From the NCBI GenBank assembly GCA_035642095.1, contig DASQTB010000155.1, positions 1 to 37,870 on the forward strand: a stretch of 37,870 nucleotides of DNA, in the 5' to 3' direction. Positions 1-8,330 of this stretch are shown here, piece by piece. Position 1 is the first letter of the stretch. The number at the start of each line of letters is the position of its first letter. Position numbers and translations under genes: made by a program. The notes beneath the pieces are model-generated. The model worked only from the letters and a program-made list of their open reading frames with translations. It ran no database searches and had not been told where the DNA came from. The DNA comes from DASQTB01 sp035642095. Its GTDB lineage: Bacteria; Actinomycetota; UBA4738; CALAEC01.

Positions 1-869
1 GCCTGGGCCCCTCCCGTCGTGGCGTTGTTCTCGTCCAGGGGTACCGCGACCATGTTTCCGAAGCTTGTCCACAGGTACGCGACCATCACGAAGACGCAGC
101 CCCAGAGAAGGTACTTGCGGATGGCGTCGGCGCTCTTCACCTCCACGCCCATGTTCAGCGGGACCTCGATGCCGAGGAGCGCCAGGACGCAGAAAGAGAA
201 GGCCGTCAGGAGGGCAGGGATGCCCAGTACCAGGGCCTCACCGCCAAACGGGTTCCAATTCTCGGCGGCGAACGAGTTGGCGGGTTCGTTCCCGCTCAGG
301 AGCCACACCAGCCCGGCCAGGCCCATGACGAAGATGGCCGCCGCGTAGAACACGAACTGGATGTTGGCGTAGGTCTGGGTCACCCGCAGCCGCAGGAGCG
401 ACATGGCGGCCCCGAACCAGAGCACGGCGAGGACGACCAGCCCCACCTGCCAGCTCTCCGTGAGGATCTCGGCGTCCAGGAACGTTCCGATCTGCTGGGC
501 GAAAGTGGCCACCAGGATCCCGGCCAGGACCATCACGATCGGGCCCGGCCACCAGGCCACGAACCCGGCGAAGAACCCCCAGAACGGTCCGAGGGCCTTG
601 TGGGTCCACACGTAGAGGGAGCCCTCTTCGGGGAACATCCGGCCCAGGTGGGCGGTGACGAAGGCCCCGGTGATCAGGAAGGTCAGGAAGGCGACGACCC
701 AGTAGATGAACAGCGACGGGCCCGCGAACTGCAGCGACGCGGAGTTGACGATGAACAGAACGATGCCGACGAAGATGACGACCAGATCGAAGGCGCCCAG
801 GGTCCTGGCCACCAGAACGGGCGCAACCTGCTCGGAGACCATGACCCGCTCTTCGCGCGCGGTTGCCAT
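1..869 (-). CDS. APC-superfamily amino acid/polyamine permease, C-terminus off window
   Basis: Reading the minus strand from ATG at 869 gives an open frame of 289 codons that continues past the window edge, so the C-terminal part is missing. The start follows a strong GGGGAGG ribosome site. The protein begins MATAREERVMVSEQVAPVLV and then has long hydrophobic helices separated by short polar turns, including FPEEGSLYVWTHKALGP, which resembles the conserved loop after the second helix of APC transporters. About seven membrane spans are visible. It is the last gene of the minus arm (aldehyde dehydrogenase, dehydrogenase, GS-like ligase, permease), so it probably imports the amine or amino acid degraded by the cluster. 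The substrate cannot be read from the sequence. Family call is firm; polyamine transport is an inference from the neighbours. Confidence 0.85.
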   Translation of the reverse strand, partial: MATAREERVMVSEQVAPVLVARTLGAFDLVVIFVGIVLFIVNSASLQFAGPSLFIYWVVAFLTFLITGAFVTAHLGRMFPEEGSLYVWTHKALGPFWGFFAGFVAWWPGPIVMVLAGILVATFAQQIGTFLDAEILTESWQVGLVVLAVLWFGAAMSLLRLRVTQTYANIQFVFYAAAIFVMGLAGLVWLLSGNEPANSFAAENWNPFGGEALVLGIPALLTAFSFCVLALLGIEVPLNMGVEVKSADAIRKYLLWGCVFVMVAYLWTSFGNMVAVPLDENNATTGGAQ

Positions 870-935
870 CGCACCACCTCCCCTCTCCAGGTCAGGGGCG
901 GCGCCAGGGGCAGCCTCCCCCGAACGGCCGATGCT

Positions 936-970
936 AGCGGGAGTCTAGGCCCGCTCGCCCCAGGAGTCCA
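936..970 (-). promoter_or_regulatory. Candidate promoter with overlapping inverted repeat upstream of the permease
   Basis: On the minus strand, TGGACT (970-965) and TAGACT (947-942) are 17 bases apart and each matches four of six consensus positions of a sigma-70-type promoter. A perfect 6-base inverted repeat, AGCGGG (936-941) and CCCGCT (950-955) with an 8-base centre, overlaps the -10 element. It could be an operator, or a short hairpin after the GS-like gene that ends at 1014. Either role would let the permease be expressed apart from the upstream enzymes. Confidence 0.35.
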
Positions 971-1013
971 CTCGGGTATTTCCGGACCAGGGCGTCAGGG
1001 CAACGAAGCAGCG

Positions 1014-2342
1014 CTAGTACATCTCGAGGTATTCCTCGGTCTCCCAGTCCGAGACGTGGTCGTGGAACCGGGAGAGCTCGTACCGCCGCATGGTGGTGTA
1101 GGCGGAGAGGAACTCCTCGCCGAAAAACTCCTTGCACATCGGCTCCGATTCCAGCTCCGACAGCGACTCTTCCAGCGAGGTGGGCAGCGGATCCAGGGCC
1201 GGATCCTCCTCCGCGGGTTCCCCCGGTTTCGAGGGTGGCGGCGGGGACGTCCCCTCCTCCACCCCTCTGAGCCCGGCGGCCAGCATGGCCGCGCCCACGA
1301 GGTAGGGGTTCGACATCGCCGTGGGAGCCCTGTTCTCCACATGCTTGCTCTCCGGGCTCCCGCCCTTGACCCGAAGAAGGGCGGACCGATCCTCGAATCC
1401 CCACGAGATGTTGGTCGGGCTGAACGTGTGCTTGCGCCGGCGGCGGAGGCAGTTGACGGTCGGCGCCATCAGGGCATCGGTGGCCTTGGCGTAGTGGAGG
1501 AGGCCGCCGATGAATCGCCTCCCTACGTCGCTCAGCCCTTGCGGGTCGTCGGGATCGCCGAAGACATTCTTCCCGTCGTCCGCGTCGACCAGGGACATGT
1601 GGGTGTGGCACCCGTTCCCGGACTGGCCGGTGAAGGGCTTGGACATGAAGGTGGCCAGGTAGCCGTCCTGCTTGGCGATCTCCTTGACCCCGTTCTTGAA
1701 GGTGTACGCGTCGTCTGGCCCGGCCAGGGACCGACCCGGCTCGAAGTTGATCTCCCACTGGGAGCCGCCGTACTCGCAGTTGGCGGTGATGATGTCCACC
1801 CCGATCTGTGGCATCAGGTCGACGATCCGCTCGATGGTGGGGACCCACGTGTTCCGAACGGTGTTGAAGATGTGGTAGCCGGAGAAGAGCTGCTCCTTGG
1901 TCTCCGCGTCCAGCAGGTAGAACTCGAACTCCGATCCCATCACCGGCTCGAACCCCATGGACCGGCACCGGTCCAGGACGCGACGGAACACCGCTCGGGG
2001 CGTCGCCTCCAGCGATCGACCGTCGTACCAGCGAGCGTCGCAGATGAACCTCCCGGTGGCCTCCGCCCACGGCACCACCGCGGCCGTCTCCGGGTCGGGG
2101 AACAGGAGCTGGTCCCCGTACCCGACCTCCTCGTTGTACAGGGTGCCCCCGACCACGTCGGAGCGGGTGTCCAGCACGCTGGCGCCGCCGTACATGTTCA
2201 CCCCGCGCTCCGCATACCCATGCGCATGCTCGATCGGGATGAGCTTGGATCGGGACGTCCCGTGCATGTCCGGGAGCTCGAACCGAACCCGCTTGATCCC
2301 TTTCCCGGTCCACTCCTCCAGGATCCCGCCGATCTGTGCCAT
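1014..2342 (-). CDS. Glutamine-synthetase-family ligase (PuuA/GlnA3/GlnA4-like)
   Basis: 442 residues, ATG start with GGAGGGG just upstream. The full glutamine synthetase fold is recognisable: an N-terminal beta-grasp part (about 1-110), then GSEFEF at 136-141 and E190 as metal ligands, GNGCHTHMSL at 242-251 (ATP and metal histidine), the PTNISWGFEDRSA stretch around 309-321 and NRAPTAMSNPYL at 337-348. The C-terminus lacks the adenylylation loop of housekeeping GlnA. Family members of this size often ligate glutamate to amines (gamma-glutamylputrescine, gamma-glutamylethanolamide) instead of ammonia. It lies 69 bases after the zinc-type dehydrogenase and ahead of the permease, all on one strand. 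A second, more divergent GS-like gene closes the plus arm of the cluster. The amine substrate is unknown. Confidence 0.88.
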   Translation of the reverse strand: MAQIGGILEEWTGKGIKRVRFELPDMHGTSRSKLIPIEHAHGYAERGVNMYGGASVLDTRSDVVGGTLYNEEVGYGDQLLFPDPETAAVVPWAEATGRFICDARWYDGRSLEATPRAVFRRVLDRCRSMGFEPVMGSEFEFYLLDAETKEQLFSGYHIFNTVRNTWVPTIERIVDLMPQIGVDIITANCEYGGSQWEINFEPGRSLAGPDDAYTFKNGVKEIAKQDGYLATFMSKPFTGQSGNGCHTHMSLVDADDGKNVFGDPDDPQGLSDVGRRFIGGLLHYAKATDALMAPTVNCLRRRRKHTFSPTNISWGFEDRSALLRVKGGSPESKHVENRAPTAMSNPYLVGAAMLAAGLRGVEEGTSPPPPSKPGEPAEEDPALDPLPTSLEESLSELESEPMCKEFFGEEFLSAYTTMRRYELSRFHDHVSDWETEEYLEMY

Positions 2343-2411
2343 GGCCCCTCCTGTTCGACGGCCAGCATTCTGCCACGGGCGCGCCGGCTGCCCGAAGCGT
2401 CGAGGCAGCGG

Positions 2412-3398
2412 CTACGCCACCCGGAGAACCACCTTCCCGAAGTGCTGCCGGTCCTCGATCATCCGGTGAGCCCGAGCGACGTCCTCCAGCGGCACCACGG
2501 CGCCGACCACCGGACGGAGGAGGCCCCGGCGGGCCATGCCCAGGACCTCGTGGAACTCGGCCACGCCCCCGAGGTAGACGCCGGCGATCCGCCGCTCACC
2601 GAGGAAGAGCCAGGGAAGGTCCAGGGGCACGGTCGACCCCGCGGTGTCCCCGGCGGAGGCGATCAGCCCGCCGGGACGGAGGACCCGCCGGGTGGCCTCC
2701 CACACGCCTCCCCCCAGCGGATCGACCACGACGTCGACGCCGCCGATGTCACCCAGGACCCGGCCGGCCACCTCCTGCGGGGTTCCTGCGTACACGTCCG
2801 TGGGGCCCACCGCCTCGAGCCGGTCGGCCTTCGCCGGATCGGACGTCGCCGCAGCCACCCGGGCCCCCAGAGCTCTGGCCACCTGCACCGCGGCCACGCC
2901 GAGCCCGCCGGTGGCTCCCCAAACCAGCACGTCGGTGGCGGGAGAGACCGCCCCGGCCAGGCCGTGCCACGCCGTCACGAACGTGAGGGGGAAAGCCGCG
3001 GCCTCCTCGTCCGACCATCCCTCGGGGACATCGAAGAGGTTTCCCTCCGGGACGGCCACGAGCTCGGCATAGCCCCCCTGGATCTCGACGCCGAGGACCT
3101 TGTGGCCGGGGCAGATGCTGTCTCGCCCGGACCGGCACCGGTGGCACCGGCCGCAGGAGATCCCGGGGTGGACCAGCACGCGGCGGCCCGTATCCGCGAC
3201 CGTGCCGGCCACGTCGGAGCCGCACACGTGGGGGAATGGCCCGGCCCGGTCCAGGCCCTTGCGGACCCACACGTCGAGGTAGTTGATCGCGCACGCCGCC
3301 ACACGGACGAGCACCTCGCCGGGAGCCGGAACCGGGTCGGGGAAGTCCGGGTCGACCCGCAGCTCAGCCCCCGGCTGGTCGAGGACCACGGCCCGCAT
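2412..3398 (-). CDS. Zinc-type alcohol dehydrogenase / quinone oxidoreductase (MDR superfamily)
   Basis: 328 residues. Medium-chain dehydrogenase/reductase: GroES-like N-terminal half, then a Rossmann domain with GATGGLGVAAVQ at 161-172 for NAD(P)H. Four cysteines at 82, 85, 88 and 96 (CGRCHRCRSGRDSIC) form the structural zinc lobe. The usual catalytic-zinc GHE motif is absent; the equivalent region reads PHVCGSDVAG, closer to quinone oxidoreductases, so the catalytic metal may be missing or differently bound. The start lies 7 bases after the aldehyde dehydrogenase stop, so the two are co-transcribed. A role in reducing or oxidising an aldehyde intermediate of the amine pathway is plausible but not shown by sequence. 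Confidence 0.87.
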   Translation of the reverse strand: MRAVVLDQPGAELRVDPDFPDPVPAPGEVLVRVAACAINYLDVWVRKGLDRAGPFPHVCGSDVAGTVADTGRRVLVHPGISCGRCHRCRSGRDSICPGHKVLGVEIQGGYAELVAVPEGNLFDVPEGWSDEEAAAFPLTFVTAWHGLAGAVSPATDVLVWGATGGLGVAAVQVARALGARVAAATSDPAKADRLEAVGPTDVYAGTPQEVAGRVLGDIGGVDVVVDPLGGGVWEATRRVLRPGGLIASAGDTAGSTVPLDLPWLFLGERRIAGVYLGGVAEFHEVLGMARRGLLRPVVGAVVPLEDVARAHRMIEDRQHFGKVVLRVA

Positions 3399-3404
3399 GC
3401 GGGG

Positions 3405-4781
3405 CTACTCGGTGGACATGAACACGTTCTTCAGCTCGGTGTAGTGCCGCAGCACCTCATGGCCGAGCTCCCGGCCCATCCCCGACTGCTTGAATCCGCC
3501 GAATGGTGTGGTGACCCGAACCGACGTGTTTGAGTTGATGGAGATCGTCCCGGTCTCGACTGCTCGGGCGACGCGGAGGGCACGGGCGCCGTCGCGGGTC
3601 CAGATCGATCCCGACAGACCGTAGATCGTGTCGTTGGCGATCCGGATCGCTTCCGCCTCGTCCTCGAACGGAATGACCGCGGCCACCGGACCGAAGATCT
3701 CCTCGCGCGCCGCCCGGTCGTCGTTGGAGACGGGCGACAGCACCGTCGGCGGGAACCAGAACCCGGGACCCTCGGGAGCCGAGCCCCGGAACGCCACCGG
3801 GGCACCGTCCTCGACGTAGGAAGCGACCTTGTCCCGCTGATCCGCCGAGATGAGCGGTCCCATCTGCGTGTCGTCGGCCAGCGGGTCGCCCACCTGCAAC
3901 GCCCCGACCGCCTTCTCGAAGGCTTCCATGAACCGATCCACCGCCGACCGCTCGACCAGGATGCGGGACCGGGCGCAGCAATCCTGTCCTGCGTTGCCGA
4001 ACACCGCCAGGGGGGCAGAGAGAGCGGCCTGTTCGATGTCGGCGTCGGCGAAGATGACGTTCGCGGACTTGCCGCCCAGCTCGAGGGTCACCCGCTTGAT
4101 CGACGCCGAGGCGAGCTCGCCGATCCGCCTTCCCACCTCCGTGGAACCGGTGAAGGCGACCTTGGCGATATCCGGATGCCGCACCATCCGCTCGCCCACG
4201 ATCCGGCCCGGGCCCACCACCACGTTGAGCACACCTTCGGGAAGGGCGGCTTCCCCGGCGATGCGTTCCAGCTCCAGTGCCGTCAGCGGCGTCAGCTCCG
4301 CCGGCTTCAACACCGCCGTGTTCCCTGCCGCCAGCGCGGGGGCCACCTTCCACGAGGCCAGCATGAGCGGGAAGTTCCACGGAACGATGAGCCCCACCAC
4401 CCCCAACGGCTCGCGGAACGTCATGTCGACGCCTCCGGCCACCGGGATCGTCTCTCCATAGAGACGTTCTGGAGCCCCCGCGTAGTACTGGAATGCCTGG
4501 ACGACCATCCCGATCTCGCCCCGGGCGTCGCCGATCGGCTTGCCCACGTTCCTGGCCTCGAGCCTGGCCAGATCGTCGGCGCGCTCCTCTATCGACGTCG
4601 CCAGCCGGCGCAACATCGCCGCTCGCTCGGCGGGCGGGAGCGCCCGCCAGCCGGGGAACGCAGCCCTGGCCCTGGCAATGGCTTCGTCGGCGTCCTCCAC
4701 TCCGGCCTTGGGCACCTCCGCCATGGTCGCCTCGGTGGCCGGTTCCGTGACCTTCAGAAGATCCGCCGTGCCCGCACCCAT
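3405..4781 (-). CDS. NAD(P)-dependent aldehyde dehydrogenase (PuuC-like role)
   Basis: 458 residues from ATG at 4781, chosen over an in-frame GTG at 4796 because GGAGGTGGAGG sits directly before the ATG. All aldehyde dehydrogenase landmarks are present: VPWNFP with the oxyanion asparagine (about residue 136), FTGSTEVGRRI in the cofactor site, LELGGKSANVI with the general-base glutamate (about 234), and GNAGQDCCARSR, where the catalytic cysteine is the first of the CC pair (about 268). The C-terminal FGGFKQSGMGRE motif is intact. In gamma-glutamylation pathways this enzyme oxidises gamma-glutamyl-aminobutyraldehyde to the acid. It is the first gene of the minus arm and diverges from the aminotransferase at 4866. 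Substrate assignment rests on context. Confidence 0.93.
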   Translation of the reverse strand: MGAGTADLLKVTEPATEATMAEVPKAGVEDADEAIARARAAFPGWRALPPAERAAMLRRLATSIEERADDLARLEARNVGKPIGDARGEIGMVVQAFQYYAGAPERLYGETIPVAGGVDMTFREPLGVVGLIVPWNFPLMLASWKVAPALAAGNTAVLKPAELTPLTALELERIAGEAALPEGVLNVVVGPGRIVGERMVRHPDIAKVAFTGSTEVGRRIGELASASIKRVTLELGGKSANVIFADADIEQAALSAPLAVFGNAGQDCCARSRILVERSAVDRFMEAFEKAVGALQVGDPLADDTQMGPLISADQRDKVASYVEDGAPVAFRGSAPEGPGFWFPPTVLSPVSNDDRAAREEIFGPVAAVIPFEDEAEAIRIANDTIYGLSGSIWTRDGARALRVARAVETGTISINSNTSVRVTTPFGGFKQSGMGRELGHEVLRHYTELKNVFMSTE

Positions 4782-4865
4782 CTCCTCCACCTCCACTCTC
4801 GTGGCTCCCGTGGTCGCTCTCCCAAGATGCTATAAGTTCTCGGCTGAGGCCGAGGGGAGGACCCA
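4782..4865. promoter_or_regulatory. Divergent intergenic region between the two arms of the catabolic cluster
   Basis: Eighty-four bases separate the aldehyde dehydrogenase and aminotransferase starts and must carry both promoters. The only AT-rich element is TATAAG at 4831-4836, a good -10 for the plus strand, with the ribosome site GAGGGGAGG at 4852-4860 and the GTG start at 4866. On the minus strand the overlapping TATAGC is a weaker -10 candidate. No convincing -35 element is seen on either strand, which would fit an activator-dependent promoter. No regulator gene is visible in the cluster. Confidence 0.3.
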
Positions 4866-6254
4866 GTGGAACCCTGGGTGGACATCGACGCGTCGAACGT
4901 TCTCCATCTCGAGTTCGATCGTCGGTACCCGGTCGTCGTCCGCGGTCGAGGCGTGTGGGTGGAGGACACCGCCGGCCGCCGCTACCTCGATGCCATGAGC
5001 GGGGGGTCGATGGCGGCAACGCTCGGTCACGGCCGGCGCGACATCATCGAGGCGGCCAGGAGACAGGCCGAACGCCTGCCGTTCGTTCACAACGAGTGGC
5101 TCACCAACCCCGTTCAGGAGCGTCTGGCCAGTGAGCTGGTCGAGGTTGCACCGGAGGGCTTCAGCCGCGTTCGGTTCGTCACCAGCGGTAGCGAGGCCAA
5201 CGAGATGGCCATCCAGCTGGCCCGGAGCTACCACGTCGAACGGGGGGAACCCCGGCGCTGGCAGGTCATCTCGCCGGCCCAGGCCTATCACGGCCCGACC
5301 ATGGCCACCCTGGCCCTGACGGGACGCTCCGGTCTCCAGGGGGCGTTCGGCCCGTACCTCCCGAGCTACGCGCACATCCCCCCGAGCACGTGGCGATTCG
5401 ATCCGACCGGGGCGGACGCCCTCGCAGCCCTGGACCGAGCCCTGGACGAGGCAGGGCCGGACACGGTCTCCGCGTTCTTCTGCGAGCCGATCAGTGCCGC
5501 GGCCCTGCCCGCCTATACACCGCCCCGGCGATTCTGGGAAGGGCTGGCCGAGCGGCGGGACCGGCACGGCTTTCTGATCTGCTTCGACGAGGTCGTCACC
5601 GGGATGGGACGAACGGGACGCTGGTTCGCGGGGGATGGGACGCCGCTGGTACCGGACATCATCGCCACCGCAAAGGGGCTGGGAGCAGGATACGCGGCCA
5701 TCGGCGCCGTGCTGTGCCGGGACCATGTGTACAAGACGTTCGCCCAGGGGTCGCGGCGGTTCACGCTGGGACACACCTGGGACGGCGCTCCCCTGTCCTG
5801 CGCGGTGGGCCTGGCCGTCCTCGAGGCGATGCGATCGGAGGGCCTGATCGACCGGGTCCGGGAGCGGGGCCCGCGGCTGCGCGACGAGCTGACCGCCGCC
5901 CTGGAGGGGGTGCCCATGGTCCGCGAGGTCCGCGGGCATGGCTTCCTGCTCGGCGTGTCGTTCGTCGACCCTCGCGACGGCAACTCCTTCCTCCCGCCCG
6001 ACCTTCGGGTGGCCGGCCGGATCGACGCGACGGCGTTCGAGCGTGGACTGATCACCCTGTCGACCCAACCGACCAGGGACGGGTGGGCAGGCGACCAGAC
6101 GCTGTTCGCCCCCCCGTTCACCACATCCGACGAGGAGCTCCAGGAGATGACGTCGCGCTTCGCCGAGGCCGTGCGGGTGGTGGCCGGCCAGGTGGAATCC
6201 GAGCTGGCCACGCTCCAGCCGGCATCGCCCCTTCGTGAGAGAGAGGCCGGATGA
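4866..6254 (+). CDS. Class III PLP-dependent aminotransferase (copy 1)
   Basis: 462 residues, GTG start after GAGGGGAGG. Fold-type I aminotransferase class III: TSGSEANE (about 106-113) for phosphate binding, AYHG at 140-143, FDEVVTGMGRTG with the cofactor-pyridine aspartate D241, and ATAKGLGAGY with the Schiff-base lysine K270. In this family such enzymes transfer amino groups from omega-amines such as putrescine, GABA or beta-alanine, or from adenosylmethionine in BioA. It overlaps the following amidotransferase by ATGA and begins the plus arm. It is clearly paralogous to the gene at 6954: motifs, spacing and long stretches such as EPISAAALPAY are identical. In the proposed pathway it would deaminate either the gamma-glutamyl amine or GABA. 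Confidence 0.9.
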   Translation: MEPWVDIDASNVLHLEFDRRYPVVVRGRGVWVEDTAGRRYLDAMSGGSMAATLGHGRRDIIEAARRQAERLPFVHNEWLTNPVQERLASELVEVAPEGFSRVRFVTSGSEANEMAIQLARSYHVERGEPRRWQVISPAQAYHGPTMATLALTGRSGLQGAFGPYLPSYAHIPPSTWRFDPTGADALAALDRALDEAGPDTVSAFFCEPISAAALPAYTPPRRFWEGLAERRDRHGFLICFDEVVTGMGRTGRWFAGDGTPLVPDIIATAKGLGAGYAAIGAVLCRDHVYKTFAQGSRRFTLGHTWDGAPLSCAVGLAVLEAMRSEGLIDRVRERGPRLRDELTAALEGVPMVREVRGHGFLLGVSFVDPRDGNSFLPPDLRVAGRIDATAFERGLITLSTQPTRDGWAGDQTLFAPPFTTSDEELQEMTSRFAEAVRVVAGQVESELATLQPASPLREREAG

Positions 6255-6964
6255 CCGCCCGGGGCCCGGACACGCGGGTGCTCGTCGTCCAGAACGAGGG
6301 TGCCTCCCCAGGGGGCCTGATCAACGAATGGCTGGAGGAGCAGAAGGCTCGGGTCGAGGTGCTTCGCATCGATCTCGAGGACGGGGACGTGGATCCCCGT
6401 GACTACGACCTCATCGTCCCTCTGGGCTCGGAGTTCGCCGCCTACGAGGAGGCGCGGCCCTTCGTTCGGCGATCGAAGGTCCTCCTGGATCGGGCGGTCG
6501 AGTCGGATGTCCCGGTGTTGGGGGTCTGCTTCGGTGGTCAGCTCCTGGCCTCCGTCCTCGGCGGCCGGGCGTTCCGCGCCACCGAGGCGGAGATCGGATG
6601 GATCCCAGTGCGCACCCGGGACCCCGAGCTGGTGTCCGAAGGTCCGTGGTTCCAGTGGCACTTCGACAGCTTCTCGACCCCGCCGGGGGCCACGTTGATC
6701 GCCGAGACCGACGCCGGGCCCCAGGCCTTCGTCGCCGGGCGGCACCTCGGCGTGCAGTTCCATCCCGAGGTCACCCCCGAGATCATGGAAGGTTGGGTCC
6801 GCCGCTACCGCCATGAGCTCGATGAGGAGGGCGTCGACCCGGATGCGTTGCTGGACGAGACGCACCGCCGCGCCGCGAGCAGTCGAGCCTCCTCCCTCCG
6901 TCTCCTCCGCCGGTACATCGACACCATCGCTCCCACGAGCTCGGAGCGTGCGCGTGAGCGCTGA
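6251..6964 (+). CDS. Class I glutamine amidotransferase (GATase1; PuuD-like role)
   Basis: 237 residues; start shares ATGA with the previous stop. A class I glutamine amidotransferase domain occupies about 10-190: nucleophile elbow GVCFGGQ with C93, and QFHPE with H171 and E173 completing the triad. The GMP-synthase-like glutaminase subfamily fits better than PuuD proper. No synthase domain is fused. The C-terminal 45 residues (Arg/Ser/Glu-rich) are outside the catalytic domain. Located between two aminotransferases and beside two glutamine-synthetase-like ligases, it is well placed to hydrolyse a gamma-glutamyl intermediate and return glutamate. It could instead supply ammonia to a partner. 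The fold is certain, the substrate is not. Confidence 0.87.
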   Translation: MTARGPDTRVLVVQNEGASPGGLINEWLEEQKARVEVLRIDLEDGDVDPRDYDLIVPLGSEFAAYEEARPFVRRSKVLLDRAVESDVPVLGVCFGGQLLASVLGGRAFRATEAEIGWIPVRTRDPELVSEGPWFQWHFDSFSTPPGATLIAETDAGPQAFVAGRHLGVQFHPEVTPEIMEGWVRRYRHELDEEGVDPDALLDETHRRAASSRASSLRLLRRYIDTIAPTSSERARER

Positions 6965-8330
6965 GAACGCCACGATCCGATCGGAGGCCACGTCTCTGTT
7001 CCCTCGCCAGCTCGATCTGGAGTACCCGAACATCGAGCGCGGTGAGGGGGTATGGCTGTACGCGGCGGACGGGCGAGCGATCCTCGATGCGTGTTCGGGT
7101 GGGGCCATGGTCACCTGTCTCGGGTACGGCGTGCCGGAGGTGGTCGCCGCGGCCTCCGAGCAGGCCGAGCGCATCTCGTACATGTACGCCCACCACTTCA
7201 CCAACGAGCCCCAGGAGCGCCTGGCCGCCCGATTGATACAAGAGGTCGCTCCGGAGATGGCCCGGGTCCGGTTCGTGTCCGGCGGGTCCGAGGCGAACGA
7301 GACGGCGCTCAGGCTGGCCAGGACCTACCACGTCGAGCGGGGTCAGGCCGATCGGTGGCGGGTGATCTCCCCGGCCCAGGCGTACCACGGCTCGACCTTG
7401 GGGACACTCGGGCTGACCGGCCGGCGCGCGCTCCAGGAGCCGCACACGCCGTACCTAGCCGATCACGCGCACATCCCTCCGGCCACGTGGCGGTTCGATC
7501 CGAGCGGCCAGGCGGCCCTGGATGAGCTGGACCGAGTGCTGGACGAGGTTGGCCCCGAGACGGTCGCCGCGTACGTCTGCGAGCCCATCAGCGCGGCGGC
7601 CCTGCCGGCGTACTCACCCCCGGAGCGCTTCTGGCATGGCCTGGCGGAACGCCGCGAGGAACACGGCTTCCTGATCTGCTTCGACGAGATCGTGACGGGG
7701 ATGGGCCGGGTGGGGAGCTGGCTGGCCGCCCATCAGCTGCCCATCGAGCCCGACATCGTGACCCTGGGGAAGGGGCTGGGCGGGGGGTACGCTCCGCTCG
7801 GCGCCGTGCTGTGCCGGCAGCACGTCCACGACGCCCTGGCCCAGGGCTCGCGTGAGTTCGATCTGGGCCACACCTGGGACGGCGCACCGCTTCCCTGCGC
7901 CGTGGGCCTGGCCGTCCTCGACCTCCTGATGGAGCGACAGCTCGTCGATCGGGTGCGGGAGCGGGGCCCCGGCCTCCGGGACCAGCTCGCGTCGGCGTTG
8001 CACGGCCTCGAGATCGTTCGCGAGGTGCGAGGCCGGGGATTCCTGCTCGGCGTGGAGCTCGTCGATCCCCGGGACGGCGAGTCGTTCCTTCCCGACGAGC
8101 TCGATGTGGGCGCCCTGGTCGAGCGAACGGCGATCGAGCGAGGCCTGCTCGTGCTCTCCACGCATTCGACCCCCGACGGGTACACCGGCGACCAGGTCGT
8201 GCTGGCCCCGCCGTTTGTCAGCACCGACGAGGAGCTGGCGGAGATGGTGCGGCGCTTCGCCGCCACGATCGCGGAGGTGGAGCGGACGGTCAGGCCGAGC
8301 CTGAACGGGTCGCCGGGACGGAGCCGATGA
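6954..8330 (+). CDS. Class III PLP-dependent aminotransferase (copy 2)
   Basis: 458 residues from GTG at 6954, chosen because the homology with copy 1 begins shortly after it and GGAG lies seven bases upstream; the start overlaps the amidotransferase stop by 11 bases. Motifs: GGSEANETA (110-118), AYHGSTLG (143-150), FDEIVTGMGRVG with D244, and TLGKGLGGGY with the PLP lysine K273. It aligns with the gene at 4866 over its whole length without large gaps, so the two arose by duplication, but differences near the active site (for example NEWLTNP versus AHHFTNE) suggest different substrates. It ends in ATGA shared with the second GS-like gene. Two aminotransferases in one operon could serve two successive deaminations. 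Confidence 0.89.
   Translation: MSAENATIRSEATSLFPRQLDLEYPNIERGEGVWLYAADGRAILDACSGGAMVTCLGYGVPEVVAAASEQAERISYMYAHHFTNEPQERLAARLIQEVAPEMARVRFVSGGSEANETALRLARTYHVERGQADRWRVISPAQAYHGSTLGTLGLTGRRALQEPHTPYLADHAHIPPATWRFDPSGQAALDELDRVLDEVGPETVAAYVCEPISAAALPAYSPPERFWHGLAERREEHGFLICFDEIVTGMGRVGSWLAAHQLPIEPDIVTLGKGLGGGYAPLGAVLCRQHVHDALAQGSREFDLGHTWDGAPLPCAVGLAVLDLLMERQLVDRVRERGPGLRDQLASALHGLEIVREVRGRGFLLGVELVDPRDGESFLPDELDVGALVERTAIERGLLVLSTHSTPDGYTGDQVVLAPPFVSTDEELAEMVRRFAATIAEVERTVRPSLNGSPGRSR

Noticed and set aside
600..3533. Open frame of 977 codons on the plus strand
   Set aside because: It runs antisense through the GS-like, dehydrogenase and dehydrogenase-family genes, which carry clear motifs on the minus strand; composition (Gly/Arg/Pro/His) is typical of antisense frames in GC-rich DNA.
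5513..7204. Open frame of 563 codons on the minus strand
   Set aside because: Antisense to the aminotransferase-amidotransferase operon; Ser/Arg/Pro-rich with no recognisable domain.
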